35,714 nucleotides of DNA from Ilumatobacteraceae bacterium (lineage in GTDB: Bacteria; Actinomycetota; Acidimicrobiia; Acidimicrobiales; Ilumatobacteraceae), in NCBI GenBank assembly GCA_016463545.1, contig JAEMRC010000006.1:1-35714 (forward strand), read 5' to 3'. The notes beneath the pieces are model-generated. The model saw only the letters and a list, made by a program, of their open reading frames with translations. It made no database searches and had not been told where the DNA came from. The translations under genes and the position numbers were made by a program. This document shows, in pieces, positions 17,150-27,185 of the stretch; within the stretch, counting starts at the first letter, position 1; every line of letters starts with the position of its first letter.

Positions 17150-18400
17150 TCACATATCCGGAATGTATTCGAAACTGAATTCCGCGATCCACACCACATC
17201 TCCGGCCTTTGCACCTGCCCGAGCAAGGAGTTTGGGCACGCCGAGCTTGCTCAGGCGGTCGTCGATGTAGTTCAGAGATTCAGGGCTAGAGACGTCATTG
17301 AGGGCGACGGCACGCAATGCTGTTCGACCAAAGACACGGAATTCTGCCTCTCCGATGCGTTCAACCCAACTGCCATCGGGCTCTGGGCGCATAATGACGG
17401 TCGCCTCAAAAACTGGTTCTTGACCACGAGCTTCTTGCACCAAAGTTGCAAGTTTTCCGACAATTCCCTGGACATTTGCACGAGTGATCGCCGACATGTG
17501 GTCGTGTGCCCACTCAGCAATCGCGTCAGCGCTCACACTGTCATCTTTTGTGCCCACCACCAAAGATGGTCGCTCAAGAAGTTCTGGTCGATACTGACCA
17601 ATCTCACGGCGCAAGGTTTCGAGTTGATCCTCGGGAGAGATTGCCTCCATCGAATCCAGGTCAATGAGATAGCACAGCACGCGAGCACGTTCAACGTGTC
17701 GTAAAAACTGATGCCCCAACCCACGACCTTCACTTGCACCCTCGATCAATCCTGGAATATCTGCCATCACAAATTCAGTCGCACTGTCTACACGCACGAC
17801 GCCAAGATGAGGCTCAAGAGTGGTGAATGGATAATTAGCGATCTTTGGCTTCGCCGCAGACACAACACTGATAAAAGTGCTCTTACCGGCATTTGGAAAT
17901 CCAACAAGTGCAACATCAGCCATCAGTTTGAGTTCTAATCTCATCCACCGCTCGGCTCCGTGTTCCCCTTGTTCAGCAAAACTTGGAGCACGCCGACGGT
18001 TGGTCATAAATCGTGCGTTGCCACGACCACCGCGACCACCAGATGCAGCGAGCCATTTGTCCCCGTGATTGACGAGGTCCGCAAGTATTTCGCCGGTGTA
18101 CAAATCCCGTGCGATGGTTCCTTCCGGAACAGCAATCAACAGATCGGCTCCGCGTTTTCCGTGTAGATCTTTTCCCTTGCCATGCACCCCATCTGCACCG
18201 CTGCGATGAGGATGATCACGAAATGCCAATAGTGACGCAGCATTGCGATCTGCAACTAGCCAAACATCTCCGCCCTTGCCGCCATCTCCACCGTTTGGGC
18301 CGCCAAAGGCCTCTGGGCCTTCGCGCCGAAAACTTACGCAGCCAGCACCCCCGTCACCACCCTTGGCATTTAATTGCGCCTCGTCAACGAACACACTCAT
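17150..18400 (-). CDS. obgE: Obg-family GTPase
   Basis: MSVFVDEAQLNAKGGDGGAGCVSFRREGPEAFGGPNGGDGGKGGDVWL, VGFPNAGKSTFISVVSAAKPKIANYPFTTLEPHLGVV, DIPGLIEGASEGRGLGHQFLRHVERARVLCYLID, C-terminal OCT domain. Confidence 0.97.
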   Translation of the reverse strand: MSVFVDEAQLNAKGGDGGAGCVSFRREGPEAFGGPNGGDGGKGGDVWLVADRNAASLLAFRDHPHRSGADGVHGKGKDLHGKRGADLLIAVPEGTIARDLYTGEILADLVNHGDKWLAASGGRGGRGNARFMTNRRRAPSFAEQGEHGAERWMRLELKLMADVALVGFPNAGKSTFISVVSAAKPKIANYPFTTLEPHLGVVRVDSATEFVMADIPGLIEGASEGRGLGHQFLRHVERARVLCYLIDLDSMEAISPEDQLETLRREIGQYRPELLERPSLVVGTKDDSVSADAIAEWAHDHMSAITRANVQGIVGKLATLVQEARGQEPVFEATVIMRPEPDGSWVERIGEAEFRVFGRTALRAVALNDVSSPESLNYIDDRLSKLGVPKLLARAGAKAGDVVWIAEFSFEYIPDM

Positions 18401-18425
18401 GCATGTCAGGCTATCGGTGACATGC
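18401..18425. repeat. perfect 8-bp inverted repeat (GCATGTCA-N9-TGACATGC) in the obgE/dgt-like divergent intergenic region
   Basis: GCATGTCA 18401-18408, spacer ggctatcgg, TGACATGC 18418-18425; directly abuts the obgE start codon at 18400. Confidence 0.6.
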
Positions 18426-18465
18426 TCCGCGCATCTCTGATCCAGCCGTGACCTATCGTATTGAT

Positions 18466-19617
18466 ATGGCTGATGAAGATTCCGCACAGTTCGATCACTC
18501 CAAGCGCTCTCGCGATTGGGCAGCCACAATGGCAGGTCACCTTACATCTGATATTCGTTTAGCGCATGCCGACTCGTGGGCTGGTCCAGGAACGACCGAG
18601 ATCGCAGATCGCTTTGCCCGAGAGGACGCCGATGCGGGAATTCTTGCCCCACTTGCAACACACGCCACCGGTTCTGGGACGCGTGCGATAGACGAACAGC
18701 CCGACGAGTATCGCACCTGTTTCGAACGCGACCGCGACCGCATTTTGCATGCATCTGCCTTTCGTCGTCTCTCCGGAAAAACTCAAGTATTTGTCTTCCC
18801 TCACGACCATCAACGCACCCGACTTACCCACGCGCTTGAGGTTGCTCAAGTCGCGGTGTCGGTGGCTCGCGCTTTGCGACTCAATGTTGCTCTCACGGAG
18901 GCCATTGCACTTGGGCACGATTGCGGACACGGACCAGGTGGGCACGCCAGCGAAGATGCATTATCGCCCTATATCGACGGTGGTTACGACCATGCCGTTT
19001 GGGGTTCTGATGTTGTGTTGGTGTCGCTCAATCTGTGCACACAGACACTGGACGGAATCCGCAATCACAGTTGGTCGCGGCCAGCACCAAGCACACCCGA
19101 AGGCGAAGTCGTCAGTTGGGCAGACCGCATTGCGTACGTCTGCCACGACTTTGAAGACGCCGTTGCTGCCGGAGTCGTCACCCCACAACAACTCCCCGAT
19201 CTTGTGCGCACCCGTTGCGGCGTTAGTCGCGCCCAACAACTGCGCACCTTTATCCACTCAATGATTCAAGCAAGTGCCGCGACAGGTCGCATCGGCATGG
19301 TCCCTGACATCGCTGACGCACTCGCGGCGTTTCGACAATTCAATTATGACCAGGTCTATTTGCGAGCAGAGTCACAAGCGCAAGCGCAAGCGGTCATTGA
19401 CTTGCTACGTTCTTTGGTTGATCACTTTGCATCGCACCCACGCGACTTGCCACTCGTATCTGACTTCGCACCTGCAGACCCAGGTAGCACTCTTGCAGTT
19501 CGCAACGCAGTCACGTATGTCGGCGGAATGACTGATCGTTTTGCATGCCGGCAGGCAATTACTTTGCTTCAGTACGACATATCCAAACTGCCACAAGGCA
19601 TCGATACGTCTATCTAG
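18466..19617 (+). CDS. dgt: deoxyguanosinetriphosphate triphosphohydrolase-like HD-domain protein
   Basis: RDRILHASAFRRLSGKTQVFVFPHDHQRTRLTHALEVAQVA, ALGHDCGHGPGGHASEDAL, EVVSWADRIAYVCHDFEDA. Start at 18466 or 18448. Confidence 0.9.
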   Translation: MADEDSAQFDHSKRSRDWAATMAGHLTSDIRLAHADSWAGPGTTEIADRFAREDADAGILAPLATHATGSGTRAIDEQPDEYRTCFERDRDRILHASAFRRLSGKTQVFVFPHDHQRTRLTHALEVAQVAVSVARALRLNVALTEAIALGHDCGHGPGGHASEDALSPYIDGGYDHAVWGSDVVLVSLNLCTQTLDGIRNHSWSRPAPSTPEGEVVSWADRIAYVCHDFEDAVAAGVVTPQQLPDLVRTRCGVSRAQQLRTFIHSMIQASAATGRIGMVPDIADALAAFRQFNYDQVYLRAESQAQAQAVIDLLRSLVDHFASHPRDLPLVSDFAPADPGSTLAVRNAVTYVGGMTDRFACRQAITLLQYDISKLPQGIDTSI

Positions 19618-19625
19618 CGGTAATC

Positions 19626-19647
19626 ACTCACCTCAGGTCTGAGGAGT
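19626..19647. terminator. possible bidirectional hairpin between convergent dgt-like gene and rpmA
   Basis: ACT-ca-CCTCA-GGTC-TGAGG-AGT stem-loop in the only non-overlapping convergent gap; no strong T tract, so weak support. Confidence 0.3.
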
Positions 19648-19657
19648 CAGTAAATAC

Positions 19658-19912
19658 TTAGGCACTTGGGAGCACGTCGACCACTTTGCGGCCACGACGT
19701 TCGCCCCACTTCACATTGCCAGCAACGAGAGCGAACAGTGTGTCGTCTTTACCTTTGCCAACATTTTTTCCGGGATGCACGGTTGTTCCGCGCTGACGCA
19801 CAAGGATTGTCCCGGCGTTAATGCTGGTGCCATCAAAAACTTTGACTCCCAAACGCTGAGCATTCGAGTCACGTCCGTTTCGCGTAGAGCCGCCGCCTTT
19901 GGTCTTTGACAT
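19658..19912 (-). CDS. rpmA: 50S ribosomal protein L27
   Basis: [69 protein letters not shown]. Confidence 0.98.
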   Translation of the reverse strand: MSKTKGGGSTRNGRDSNAQRLGVKVFDGTSINAGTILVRQRGTTVHPGKNVGKGKDDTLFALVAGNVKWGERRGRKVVDVLPSA

Positions 19913-19918
19913 CTGGTG

Positions 19919-20230
19919 TCAGCCTTTCAGAATCGAAGTAATTTCGACGACAGAATATTGTTGACGATGTCCGTAGCGACGGTGATGATTCGTGCGTCGC
20001 TTGTATGTGAAGCCGTCAATTTTGGGGCCCTTTGCGGTGCCGATCACACGACCAGTTACCGATGCGCCTTTGAGTTGATCTGGTGTTGCCAAGATCGCAT
20101 CGCCGTCGACGAGCATGATTGGTCGGAGTGACACCTCTGTCCCGTCCTCGACATGCAGAAGTTCAACCTGGACGTGTTGTCCTTGGGCCACTTTTTCTTG
20201 CTTGCCACCTGATGCGATTACTGCGTACAT
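19919..20230 (-). CDS. rplU: 50S ribosomal protein L21
   Basis: MYAVIASGGKQEKVAQGQHVQVELL...VTGRVIGTAKGPKIDGFTYKRRTNHHRRYGHRQQYSVVEI; start at 20230. Confidence 0.97.
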   Translation of the reverse strand: MYAVIASGGKQEKVAQGQHVQVELLHVEDGTEVSLRPIMLVDGDAILATPDQLKGASVTGRVIGTAKGPKIDGFTYKRRTNHHRRYGHRQQYSVVEITSILKG

Positions 20231-20322
20231 AACAGTCATTGACTCTATCTCTCTCATTGATGAAATGACAATCGCCATCTCACTGGATTTGGGTATTTTC
20301 TTGACGATCTTGGGGTTCAGAA

Positions 20323-22077
20323 CTAGTTCAGAAGCTCAAAATCGACCTTGACTCCGCGCCCTTCGCAGTCAGGGCAGGTCTCGGTAAACGAATTCAGCAG
20401 ACCCTCTCCAATGCGTTTGCGGGTCATTTCGACAAGGCCAAGTTCGGAAATATCAAAGACTTGCGTCCGAGTCTTATCCCTACTCAAGGCAGCACGGAAT
20501 GACTCAAGAACCTTCTTGCGGTTGTCCTTGATCTCCATGTCGATGAAGTCAATGACAATGATTCCGCCAATATCTCGGAGGCGCAATTGGTGAGCCACCT
20601 CTTCGGCTGCTTCTAGGTTATTGCGAAACACGGTTTCTTCGAGACTTGTTGTGCCAACGTTTTTACCTGTGTTGACGTCAATGACAGTCAATGCCTCAGT
20701 GTGCTCGATAATTAGTGAGCCACCTGATGGCAGCCACACTTTGGGGTCAAGAGCCTTGTGTAATTGTTCGTGAACATGATGTGTCTCAAACAGCGACAGT
20801 GTTTCTGCCTCGGCATCGTAATACTCAATACGGTCCGCAAGTTCTGGATTAAATGCGCTGACGTAGTCTTTGACGTCTTCATACAACCGATGATCATCAA
20901 TGATGACACCACGATGCTCAGCCGTGAACTCCTCGCGTATGACTCGCACTGCAAGTTCAGGCTCGCGATACAACAATGTTGGACCCTTAGCACTCTTGGC
21001 TTTGTCTTCAATAATTTTCCACTGCTCAACAAGACGAGTCATGTCGGCGGTTAGTTCTTGCTCCGTCGCAAATTCTGCTGCAGTACGCAAAATAACACCA
21101 TGCTCTTGGGGCTTGACGCGATCAAGAATCGATCGCAACCGGCGACGCTCTGCATCAGGAAGACGCTTTGAAATGCCATACGCCTTGCTATTAGGAATTA
21201 AAACGACAAACCGACCAGGCAAGGAGACTTCTTGTGTTAGTCGAGCACCTTTTGCAGCGATTGGATTTTTTGTGACCTGACACAAAATCATCTGACTCGA
21301 ACGCAGGATCTGTTCGATTCGTGCTTCAGGAGCACCCTCGACGTCTTCATGCTCAAACTGCACGTCTCCGCGATACAACACTGCGTTCTTAGGTGTCGCA
21401 ATGTCAACAAATGCTGCTTCCATTCCTGGCAATACATTTTGTACGCGTCCAAGATAAATGTTTCCATGAATCTGGGCAACATCGTCGGCTGGTCGACTGA
21501 CATAGTGCTCAATCAGGCTTCGTCCTTCAAGAACTGCAACTTGAGTAATGCCGCCGCGCACCTGCACGCACATGAAATATCTACCAACGGGACGGCCATT
21601 GCGCTCTCGGCCACGACGTCTTTCGATGATGCTGGCATCGGTCTCAACAGCCGTCCTCTTGGGCGCTGGCACAGAATCACTGCGGTTTCGACTTCGTCCG
21701 CCCCTGCGATTTCGTTTCTTTGCCGAATTTGTCTGCGCATTTTCGGAAGTGGCACCTGAGTTGCCCTGCGCAGCGCCGCTCTGGGGCTGCGTGGACTGAG
21801 CAACGGCCACCCGTGGTGCAGGCCTAGTGTCTCCAATTTGAGGCCGACGAACGAGAGCCTGTTGCGCCACCTCCGGGTCGCGGACACGACCTTCTTGAGG
21901 AGGATCAGGCAATTCGGTTGGGTTAACAGTCTCGTTCGAGATCACATCTGTCTCGTCGGAAACTTCATCATCGTGAGTCACGAGGCCATCAATGGCTGGT
22001 CTCTTATTGCGATTTTTGCCGCCGCGTGATCCGCGACGACGCTTCTGTGCTGGTGTAGCACCGCTTCCGGTGTCCAT
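20323..22077 (-). CDS. ribonuclease E/G family protein
   Basis: GNIYLGRVQNVLPGMEAAFVDIATPKNAVLYRGDV (S1), LTVIDVNTGKNVG, LRDIGGIIVIDFIDM, CPDCEGRG zinc-link motif; basic, low-complexity N-terminal extension. Confidence 0.95.
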   Translation of the reverse strand: MDTGSGATPAQKRRRGSRGGKNRNKRPAIDGLVTHDDEVSDETDVISNETVNPTELPDPPQEGRVRDPEVAQQALVRRPQIGDTRPAPRVAVAQSTQPQSGAAQGNSGATSENAQTNSAKKRNRRGGRSRNRSDSVPAPKRTAVETDASIIERRRGRERNGRPVGRYFMCVQVRGGITQVAVLEGRSLIEHYVSRPADDVAQIHGNIYLGRVQNVLPGMEAAFVDIATPKNAVLYRGDVQFEHEDVEGAPEARIEQILRSSQMILCQVTKNPIAAKGARLTQEVSLPGRFVVLIPNSKAYGISKRLPDAERRRLRSILDRVKPQEHGVILRTAAEFATEQELTADMTRLVEQWKIIEDKAKSAKGPTLLYREPELAVRVIREEFTAEHRGVIIDDHRLYEDVKDYVSAFNPELADRIEYYDAEAETLSLFETHHVHEQLHKALDPKVWLPSGGSLIIEHTEALTVIDVNTGKNVGTTSLEETVFRNNLEAAEEVAHQLRLRDIGGIIVIDFIDMEIKDNRKKVLESFRAALSRDKTRTQVFDISELGLVEMTRKRIGEGLLNSFTETCPDCEGRGVKVDFELLN

Positions 22078-22203
22078 GAAAAATCCCTTCCCACGTCGCG
22101 CCGAACAGCGCGCCATGCTGGGCCGATGGCAGCCATTGCGGCGCCATCACCCGAACGATCGTGAGGACCTATTTGTCCTGTGGATGAAGTTTACCTGAGA
22201 TTG

Positions 22204-23379
22204 CTACCGAAAACGGCGCATATGCACGTTCTGGACGATTCCGACCATGATTGCAAAGGCCACCGTGTGAGAACCGCCATAACTGACGAATGGCAGCGGA
22301 ACCCCCGTTACGGGCATAAGTCCCATCGTCATCCCAATATTTTGAAAGGATTGCCACAGAATCATCGTGAAGACCCCGGCACACAGAAATCGGCCGAATC
22401 GATCTTTTGCCATTTGGGCAATCCGAAAAACTCGCCACAAAATCACCCCGAGGATTATGAGCACGCTGAGACACCCCACTAGTCCAAATTGCTCCCCGAC
22501 CGCCGAAAAGACAAAGTCTGTGGACTGCACCGGAATAAACGCTCCGTTAGTGAGTGGACCCTTGAGATATCCCTTCCCAAACAATCCTCCGTTGGCGACG
22601 GCTCGTTTAGCAAATCGAACTTGATACACAATTGATTGCAATCGCGTCTCGTCCGAGTTCTGATTAAAAAAAGCAGTAATTCGGCGCAATTGGTAATTGC
22701 TCACCACGCCAGCAGCAACTGCTCCTGTTACCGACACGATTGCAAGGCTCGTTACAAAAACAATATTGCGCATTCGCGCTCCTGCAACCAGCATTACTCC
22801 CATCGCACATGCAACTAATACAGATGCTGAACCCAAGTCGGGCTCGACCGTAATAAGCGCCGCTGGAAGACCAACCAACATCAGTCCTTGAATAAATCGC
22901 TCATACGACACCGAGTCCGAGTCGTCATCTGCCAAGAACCCTGCCAGCAAAAGCAAGGTCGCCACCTTGGCAAACTCAGATGGCTGCAATGAAACTGGTC
23001 CCAAATTGAATGAAAGCCGGGCTCCTCCTGTCGCGGCTCCCGCAACAAGCACGAGGACAAGCAAGATGATTGTCCCAACATAGAGCAGACCTGCGTTACC
23101 ACGTAATTGTCCTCCGTAGTCAAGCAACATAATGAAAGCCAAAATTGCCGCTGCAAAAATAATGAAAATAATCTGGCGTTGTAGAAAATAAAACGGATCT
23201 GCCCCTCTGTTCAAAAGGCGGGGGCGCGTCGCTGAATACACGATCACAGCTCCAATCGTGGTTTGAACAGCGACCGCTACCATTAGCACCCAATCGATAT
23301 TGCGACTGGGCTCGCCATAACTGCGGCGAATATTGCCAAGACCCGAGCTAGGCGAACGTTCAAAAAGTGCAAAGGCCAT
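22204..23379 (-). CDS. rodA: FtsW/RodA/SpoVE-family peptidoglycan glycosyltransferase
   Basis: Polytopic; LGPVSLQPSEFAKVATLLLLAG, GVPLPFVSYGGSHTVAFAIMVGIVQNVHMRR; next to PBP2 and mre genes. Confidence 0.95.
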   Translation of the reverse strand: MAFALFERSPSSGLGNIRRSYGEPSRNIDWVLMVAVAVQTTIGAVIVYSATRPRLLNRGADPFYFLQRQIIFIIFAAAILAFIMLLDYGGQLRGNAGLLYVGTIILLVLVLVAGAATGGARLSFNLGPVSLQPSEFAKVATLLLLAGFLADDDSDSVSYERFIQGLMLVGLPAALITVEPDLGSASVLVACAMGVMLVAGARMRNIVFVTSLAIVSVTGAVAAGVVSNYQLRRITAFFNQNSDETRLQSIVYQVRFAKRAVANGGLFGKGYLKGPLTNGAFIPVQSTDFVFSAVGEQFGLVGCLSVLIILGVILWRVFRIAQMAKDRFGRFLCAGVFTMILWQSFQNIGMTMGLMPVTGVPLPFVSYGGSHTVAFAIMVGIVQNVHMRRFR

Positions 23380-25544
23380 TAGTCACGCACCGTTGAGCCA
23401 CTGCCGACAAGACAAAGTGGATTGGTCAGTGATTGTGATGTTGCAGGAGCAACACTGCTGCGATCGAGTGGGTCTGCGGGCACAGCAGGGTCTACTCGTG
23501 TGCGTTCCGCAAGTGCTGTGAAAATACATTTTACGACGGGTGCAGCAGCCCGCGAGCCGTAGCCGCTCTTTTCTAAATAGGCATAGACCGTATATGGTTT
23601 TTCGGGATTTTTACTGAATGCACCGAACGCGGATGAGTCATTCCACGGGAGGTTTCCAAAACCTTGTGCAGTGCCTGTTTTGCCTGCGATCGGAAGCACG
23701 TTCTTGGGATAACTCTTAAATAGTCGCTCCCCTGTTGTTGAGTGATAGATATCCGAACGAACACCGGGACCATTAATGACTCGAGTCAATCCTTCGACAA
23801 TCGGATCTCGAATTTCGGCTGGCATGTTCATGTCCCGTGTAACAACTGCATCAGATAAATCTTTACTCAGTACTCCTGCAGCAAAATTGAGTCGCCCAGA
23901 TTTTGTCGTTGGAGTTCCGGGCGTCCAGGTTGCGCGAACTACCTTGGGGCGCAAAACTAAACCGCCATTAGCCAACGCGCTATAAGCAACGGCCATTTGC
24001 AAGGGTGTTGCAGACATCAAGCCTTGTCCAATTGAAAACTGTACGTTGTCGCCAACGTAATAACTGCGTCCTTCATCTGCAGTAATTGCACCCGCTGCGG
24101 CTAGACGCTTTTTAAGGTCTTTGCCGGGGACTGTTCCGACGAATTCGTACGGCAGGTCAATTTCGGTTGGTGCACCAAACCCAAATTGACGAACTTCTTC
24201 TTCGAGTACAGGTCGGTTTCCGCGTTCAGAAAAAATCTCTTCTCCAATTTTATAAAAAAACACGTCCGATGACACCGCTAACGCGTCGACCACATTCACT
24301 CGGCCATAACGACATGGGGCGCCATTTCCGCACGTTGCATTTTTGAAAATACACTTAACGTTTAATTGACACCGCTCTTTAGGAATGCTCGTTAACTGGT
24401 AGTAACCATCGTCTTTAAGATAATATTTAGTCCCACCTACTAATTGTCCAGAATGCAAAGCCGCATAGGCAACAAATGGTTTAAAAGATGATCCCAAGTT
24501 GTATCTGCCAGAAATTGCTCGGTTCACTAATATTGATTGGTCGGGATCATCAGTCACGGGAAAAATTTGTCCAAATTTTTCTGCGGTAATCCCAGAATTA
24601 AACCACCTATTATCAAAATTTGGATAGCTCGCCATCGCCACCACCGCTCCAGTGTCATGATTCAAGACAACTGCTGATCCAGCAGGAGCCTTGTAGTACG
24701 TCACTGCTGGATACTTGGGGTCAGGTACGCCATCCAGCATTACGGTGGCCGCCTCGGTTCGACGCCGAACCGATATTTCAGTCTGTAATGCCTGCTCAGT
24801 GAATTGTTGAATATCAAGGTCAATACTGAGTTGGACATCGTTTCCCGGAACTGGCTCTCTGCGATCAAGTTCTCGCAATACATTGCCAAGTGAGTCAACT
24901 TCGTACTTCACAAAGCCAGGAATTCCGCGAAGTGCCCCCTCATAGGTCTGCTCAACCCCGAACTGCCCAACTCGCGCATTCGGGTCATACCCTAAATTTT
25001 TATACATTGAGACTTCGTTTTCTTTGATGGCTCCCAAAAACCCGATGATATGACTTGCCATTGGAGCGTACGGATATTCTCGACGCCAATCTTCGCGAAC
25101 ATCAACACCTGGAAAATCTTCAGATCGTTCTCGTAAAAAAATACCTATGTCTTCTGCGACATCTTCTTTGAGCGGAACTGGCTGAAGTGGGTCGTAGCGT
25201 TTACTCTGAAAATTATCTTCAAGATCTTGTGCCGTCATATTGAGAACACCTGACAATCTGTCCCACATTTGTTGTCGGGGCAGATCGCGTGCGATAACTA
25301 GGCGATCGATCGTAATTGTCAAGATTCGTTGATTGTCGGCAACAATTCGACCTCGCACATCGGTGATTCGGCCTCGCTCAGGAGTGAGTTTCACAATGCG
25401 CGACCGAACTTCTCGCACGCGTTCTTGAATTCCCTGTGCGTCGACAGTCTGCAAAAACCACAATCGGACCGTCAGAAGACCAATCAAAATAAGTGACACA
25501 GATCCGAGCACGGCCAACCGTGAACGCTGAGGCCTGTCTGCCAC
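23379..25544 (-). CDS. mrdA: penicillin-binding protein 2 (class B transpeptidase)
   Basis: N-terminal TM; PERGRITDVRGRIVADN; LGSSFKPFVAYAAL (SxxK), SSDVFFYKIG (SxN-like), AGKTGTAQG (KTG). Confidence 0.95.
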   Translation of the reverse strand: MADRPQRSRLAVLGSVSLILIGLLTVRLWFLQTVDAQGIQERVREVRSRIVKLTPERGRITDVRGRIVADNQRILTITIDRLVIARDLPRQQMWDRLSGVLNMTAQDLEDNFQSKRYDPLQPVPLKEDVAEDIGIFLRERSEDFPGVDVREDWRREYPYAPMASHIIGFLGAIKENEVSMYKNLGYDPNARVGQFGVEQTYEGALRGIPGFVKYEVDSLGNVLRELDRREPVPGNDVQLSIDLDIQQFTEQALQTEISVRRRTEAATVMLDGVPDPKYPAVTYYKAPAGSAVVLNHDTGAVVAMASYPNFDNRWFNSGITAEKFGQIFPVTDDPDQSILVNRAISGRYNLGSSFKPFVAYAALHSGQLVGGTKYYLKDDGYYQLTSIPKERCQLNVKCIFKNATCGNGAPCRYGRVNVVDALAVSSDVFFYKIGEEIFSERGNRPVLEEEVRQFGFGAPTEIDLPYEFVGTVPGKDLKKRLAAAGAITADEGRSYYVGDNVQFSIGQGLMSATPLQMAVAYSALANGGLVLRPKVVRATWTPGTPTTKSGRLNFAAGVLSKDLSDAVVTRDMNMPAEIRDPIVEGLTRVINGPGVRSDIYHSTTGERLFKSYPKNVLPIAGKTGTAQGFGNLPWNDSSAFGAFSKNPEKPYTVYAYLEKSGYGSRAAAPVVKCIFTALAERTRVDPAVPADPLDRSSVAPATSQSLTNPLCLVGSGSTVRD

Positions 25545-26062
25545 TATCGAACCTCACTTGGTTCAGACAGCACCCAACCACACAAACGTTCAGCCGGAAC
25601 CGTGGCGGCCGCATTAGTGACACCCACAACAAGCGCTACAACCAAAATATGTCGATTCATTACCCCTTCGCGACCCACAATCGTGAGCGCCAAAGGCATG
25701 AAGAGCATTCCCAACCCAGATGCCGCACCTGCCAGCAACATCTTGGTCCACCATGTGGGTTGATGGACGAAGGAATTAGTCATTCCGGCCAAGTAACCAA
25801 CAAGTGCAAAAACCACTGCACCAAGCCCGAGCGGAGTGCTGAGCACGAGGTCGTACATCATCCCGACAATGAATCCAGCAATCGCTCCAATTTCTGAACC
25901 GCGCGCTAAACCACTGCTCGTTGAGAGTAGCAACATGACCTGCAAGCACACGCCAAAGGGGCGCATGGTATTAAAAATGGTCGTCTGAAACGACAGCACA
26001 ATCAATGCGACAAGAAACAACCGCGTTAAGGGCTGTTGGGCAATCGTAAGAATTCTGTTCAT
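25544..26062 (-). CDS. mreD: rod-shape-determining protein MreD
   Basis: 172 aa polytopic protein between mreC and mrdA in coupled overlaps; IAGFIVGMMYDLVLSTPLGLGAVVFALVGYLAG. Confidence 0.9.
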   Translation of the reverse strand: MNRILTIAQQPLTRLFLVALIVLSFQTTIFNTMRPFGVCLQVMLLLSTSSGLARGSEIGAIAGFIVGMMYDLVLSTPLGLGAVVFALVGYLAGMTNSFVHQPTWWTKMLLAGAASGLGMLFMPLALTIVGREGVMNRHILVVALVVGVTNAAATVPAERLCGWVLSEPSEVR

Positions 26063-27171
26063 GGTGCACTTGGCCGTTCAGTCGTTGGCTGATACAACAA
26101 CACTCGAACAAAGTTCAGCGATTCAAGATTGGCAGCCACTTTGACTTCAAGAAGCGGGCCAAGTGTTCCGGTTCGCGAGATGATGCGTGAGACAGTTCCG
26201 ACAACAATGTCTGGAGGGGCAAGCGATGTGGCTCCACCAGACGACACGATCGGAGAACCAATGTAGACCACGCCAAAGCGTGGCTGATTCTCGATAAAAC
26301 GTACGATTGGGGCTCGTGACAATCCGCGACCCTCAAGAGCTCCGGTTTCGCGTAACGGTAAATTCGCTCCTGGTGGAACTGTGATTTGAGAAACGTTTCC
26401 TTGTCCAGGTCGAATGTCGCCCGCAATAGTGCTTTCAGATGACGGAGCATTTGGCGATGCATTCGGCAGAGTCGCAATCGTGACACCAGGCGTAAAACCA
26501 GGGATCGTACTTTTCGGAGCAATTGTTGTCGTTGTAGTCGTAGTGGTAGACGTCGTTGTTGTCGTTTGGTTTTCCGGAGACTCGGGAACTTTGTTCGGCA
26601 CCGTCACTTTAGGCGGTGGTTGATTGACAATCTTGACCGATAATGAATACGCCGGATCAGTAATGAGCATGACAACAGCACGATCATCGAGCGACTCTGT
26701 CACCTTGCCGATGAGTCCTGCTGCATTTAGGACAGGCATGCCAACTCGAATTCCGCAACGTCGACCTCTATTGATTTCTACTGTCTGTGAAAAATTCGAT
26801 GGAGATTGTCCCACTACCTGGCCGGTGCATGAGTCAATCCCCGCAAGTGTGGGAAGTCCATTAAGCGCGAGTAATTCTTGAGCTTCGCGCACACCTGCGA
26901 TATTGGCGATCGTTGCCCCTTCTTGACGGGCAATCAAATCCTTCAGTCGTTTGTTGTCCTGAGAAACATCTCCATAATCCGTGATTCCATGCCAAATGTT
27001 GTTGATTGGAGTTGTCACAACGCGCGTCACTCCTTCAATTGGATGGAAAATCGCCCCAAACAATCGCCGTGCGCTTGAGACCGAAGAACTGTTGCGAAGA
27101 TCCATCGTGATAAGCAATATCGACGTCAAGGCAAGTATTGCAATGACTCGTCTTCGCGTTAATCCACCCAT
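26059..27171 (-). CDS. mreC: rod-shape-determining protein MreC with Thr-rich insertion
   Basis: N-terminal TM, coiled coil, QVVGQSPSNFSQTVEINRGRRCGIRVGMPVLNAAGLIGKVTE, then [20 protein letters not shown] insertion, then RFGVVYIGSPIVSSGGATSLAPPDIVVGTV. Confidence 0.92.
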   Translation of the reverse strand: MGGLTRRRVIAILALTSILLITMDLRNSSSVSSARRLFGAIFHPIEGVTRVVTTPINNIWHGITDYGDVSQDNKRLKDLIARQEGATIANIAGVREAQELLALNGLPTLAGIDSCTGQVVGQSPSNFSQTVEINRGRRCGIRVGMPVLNAAGLIGKVTESLDDRAVVMLITDPAYSLSVKIVNQPPPKVTVPNKVPESPENQTTTTTSTTTTTTTTIAPKSTIPGFTPGVTIATLPNASPNAPSSESTIAGDIRPGQGNVSQITVPPGANLPLRETGALEGRGLSRAPIVRFIENQPRFGVVYIGSPIVSSGGATSLAPPDIVVGTVSRIISRTGTLGPLLEVKVAANLESLNFVRVLLYQPTTERPSAP

Positions 27172-27185
27172 CAGAATGGTCTTGC

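Noticed and set aside
22080-22203. Possible structured RNase E leader between rodA and rne/rng
   Set aside because: Only short hairpins (for example AGGAC/GTCCT); no match to a known leader that I can support.
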